Assembly: GCA_964532155.1 (NCBI GenBank)
Contig: CAZHGN010000063.1
Location: forward strand, 1-5,423
Origin: HGM11416 sp964532155
Lineage (GTDB): Bacteria; Bacillota; Clostridia; Christensenellales; Borkfalkiaceae
DNA: 5,423 nt
Reading direction: 5' to 3'
A program made the translations under genes and the position numbers. Under the pieces are notes generated by a model. It did not search any database. It was not told the DNA's origin and worked only from the letters and a program-made list of their open reading frames with translations. Each line of letters begins with the position of its first letter. The first letter of the stretch is position 1. This document shows, piece after piece, positions 4,739 to 5,423 of this stretch.

Positions 4739-5356
4739 TTAACTATGCTCTTCAAGTTTGTTTATAATATATTCTAACGTAACCATAAAAGTAATGATAT
4801 CAACTACTTGAAACAAATAACTTTTTTTATCAGTTTGTATTTGAAACATCCCGTCAACAGCGTTTACATTTACAATATCTTCATATTTTATGATTGCCGA
4901 GTTTTTTATTGCCGTAAATATAATTTTTTTACTTGTTAAATAAATTGTACCGTCTGTTTTTTCTATTGTTTCTTGTCTAATATAATGTCCTTCATGGTTG
5001 CCTATTCTATAACTCACGCCTTTCATTATTCTGATAGAATAACCCCGACTGCCGCCCTCATAACCTACAGTTTGTTGTTTTAATTTACAAAAATAAGCGT
5101 CCCCGATAAAATGACAAACTTCATTTTTTGTAAGTTGTAGTGTATCTGCTGTCAATGTTGGCAACCCATTAGTAGAAAATTCCTCTCTTTTCTCGACTAT
5201 CATTTTACCCTTATAAGCTTCTTGTCGTTCTCGTTCTTTTGCAAATTCTATTGCACGTTGTTCTCTTTCTTGTTGTTCTTTCTTTTTCTTTCGTCTTACT
5301 AAGAAAACAATTACTACAATTATTCCGCAAAAAAATAAACCATTAAATACTTGCAT
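4739..5356 (-). CDS. Membrane-anchored protein with GRAM/PH-like domain
   Basis: 205 residues. A hydrophobic segment (about 4-20) is followed by R-R-K-K-K-K, so the N-terminus should be outside and the rest cytoplasmic. Residues 21-50 are almost all K/E/R/Q and probably form a coiled coil. Residues 65-205 form an uncharacterised domain with G-G-S-R-G-Y (101-106), K-G-V-S-Y-R (112-117) and a C-terminal block D-G-T-I-Y-L-T-S-K-K-I-I-F (135-147), E-D-I (159-161), V-D-G (167-169). That last block follows the GRAM/bacterial PH pattern (strand, T-x-K-R-hydrophobic-F, D-I, G), here with K144 where Arg is common. Such domains bind lipids or proteins; no catalytic motif is seen. The ATG at 5356 is preceded by AGGAGA at good distance. 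The gene is visibly more AT-rich than the operon, which suggests separate origin. It may have nothing to do with the AAA+ operon. Confidence 0.72.
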   Translation of the reverse strand: MQVFNGLFFCGIIVVIVFLVRRKKKKEQQEREQRAIEFAKERERQEAYKGKMIVEKREEFSTNGLPTLTADTLQLTKNEVCHFIGDAYFCKLKQQTVGYEGGSRGYSIRIMKGVSYRIGNHEGHYIRQETIEKTDGTIYLTSKKIIFTAIKNSAIIKYEDIVNVNAVDGMFQIQTDKKSYLFQVVDIITFMVTLEYIINKLEEHS

Positions 5357-5361
5357 AACAT

Positions 5362-5367
5362 TCTCCT
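5362..5367 (-). promoter_or_regulatory. Ribosome binding site of the membrane-protein gene
   Basis: AGGAGA on the minus strand, five bases before the ATG at 5356. It directly abuts the T-tract of the upstream terminator, which leaves no room for a separate promoter. Confidence 0.75.
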
Positions 5368-5400
5368 AAAAATAAAAAGTGCGCAGGCGAACCTACGCAC
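5368..5400 (-). terminator. Strong intrinsic terminator in front of the membrane-protein gene
   Basis: On the minus strand a 9-base stem (GTGCGTAGG, 5400-5392, with CCTGCGCAC, 5387-5379; one G-U pair) closes on a UUCG tetraloop and runs into TTTTTATTTTT (5378-5368). It would end an upstream minus-strand gene beyond the right edge, or act as an attenuator in the leader of the 205-residue gene. Confidence 0.85.
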
Positions 5401-5423
5401 CGAAAAACGCAGCTTCGCTTATT
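5401..5423 (-). other. Right edge, possible end of an upstream gene
   Basis: One minus-strand frame has TAA at 5421-5419, about 18 bases before the terminator stem; another reads I-S-E-A-A-F-F-G-A and stops at TAG inside the stem. Either could be the end of a gene that lies to the right. Too little sequence is present to choose. Confidence 0.2.

Noticed and set aside
4408..4755. 115-codon minus-strand open frame overlapping the end of the membrane-protein gene
   Set aside because: Starts with TTG without a ribosome binding site, passes straight through a perfect terminator stem, a palindrome and a nested inverted repeat, and the translation resembles no domain.

Overview
The window looks like a chromosomal stretch from an uncultured Clostridia-like member of the Bacillota. 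The basis is the GGAGG-type ribosome binding sites, near-consensus sigma-A promoters, intrinsic terminators with U-tracts, K/E/D-rich proteins, and gene families common in that group. No taxonomic marker gene is present, so this is inference.

Layout. Positions 1-430 are very AT-rich. They hold a strong leftward promoter (-35 at 198-203, extended -10 at 174-179) whose gene would lie mostly beyond the left edge. Positions 430-790 carry no convincing gene, but have two hairpins each followed by the same 15-base sequence. A consensus promoter (791-819) then drives a rightward operon of three genes: a large AAA+ protein (928-3204), which I start at a TTG with a good ribosome binding site rather than at the upstream GTG, and two adjacent paralogous 158-residue YbjN-like proteins (3299-3775 and 3788-4264). 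A 474-base convergent intergenic region (4265-4738) is full of inverted repeats, including terminators usable in both directions. It is followed on the minus strand by a single-pass membrane protein with a GRAM/PH-like C-terminal domain (4739-5356), whose coding sequence begins just below an intrinsic terminator (5368-5400).

How the genes may work together. The AAA+ protein has two AAA modules. The C-terminal one is intact and of the CbxX/CfqX/SpoVK type. The N-terminal one keeps the fold pattern but has lost the Walker A lysine and the Walker B glutamate. Between an uncharacterised N-terminal domain and the AAA modules lies a charged, probably disordered linker with a short motif (F-D-[ED]-S-L-L-G) repeated two to three times. 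YbjN proteins are related in fold to type III secretion chaperones, so an ATP-driven remodeller with two small binding or adaptor proteins is a reasonable hypothesis. This pairing is the most interesting item here; no substrate can be read from the sequence. The minus-strand membrane protein is more AT-rich than the operon and may be an unrelated, acquired gene.
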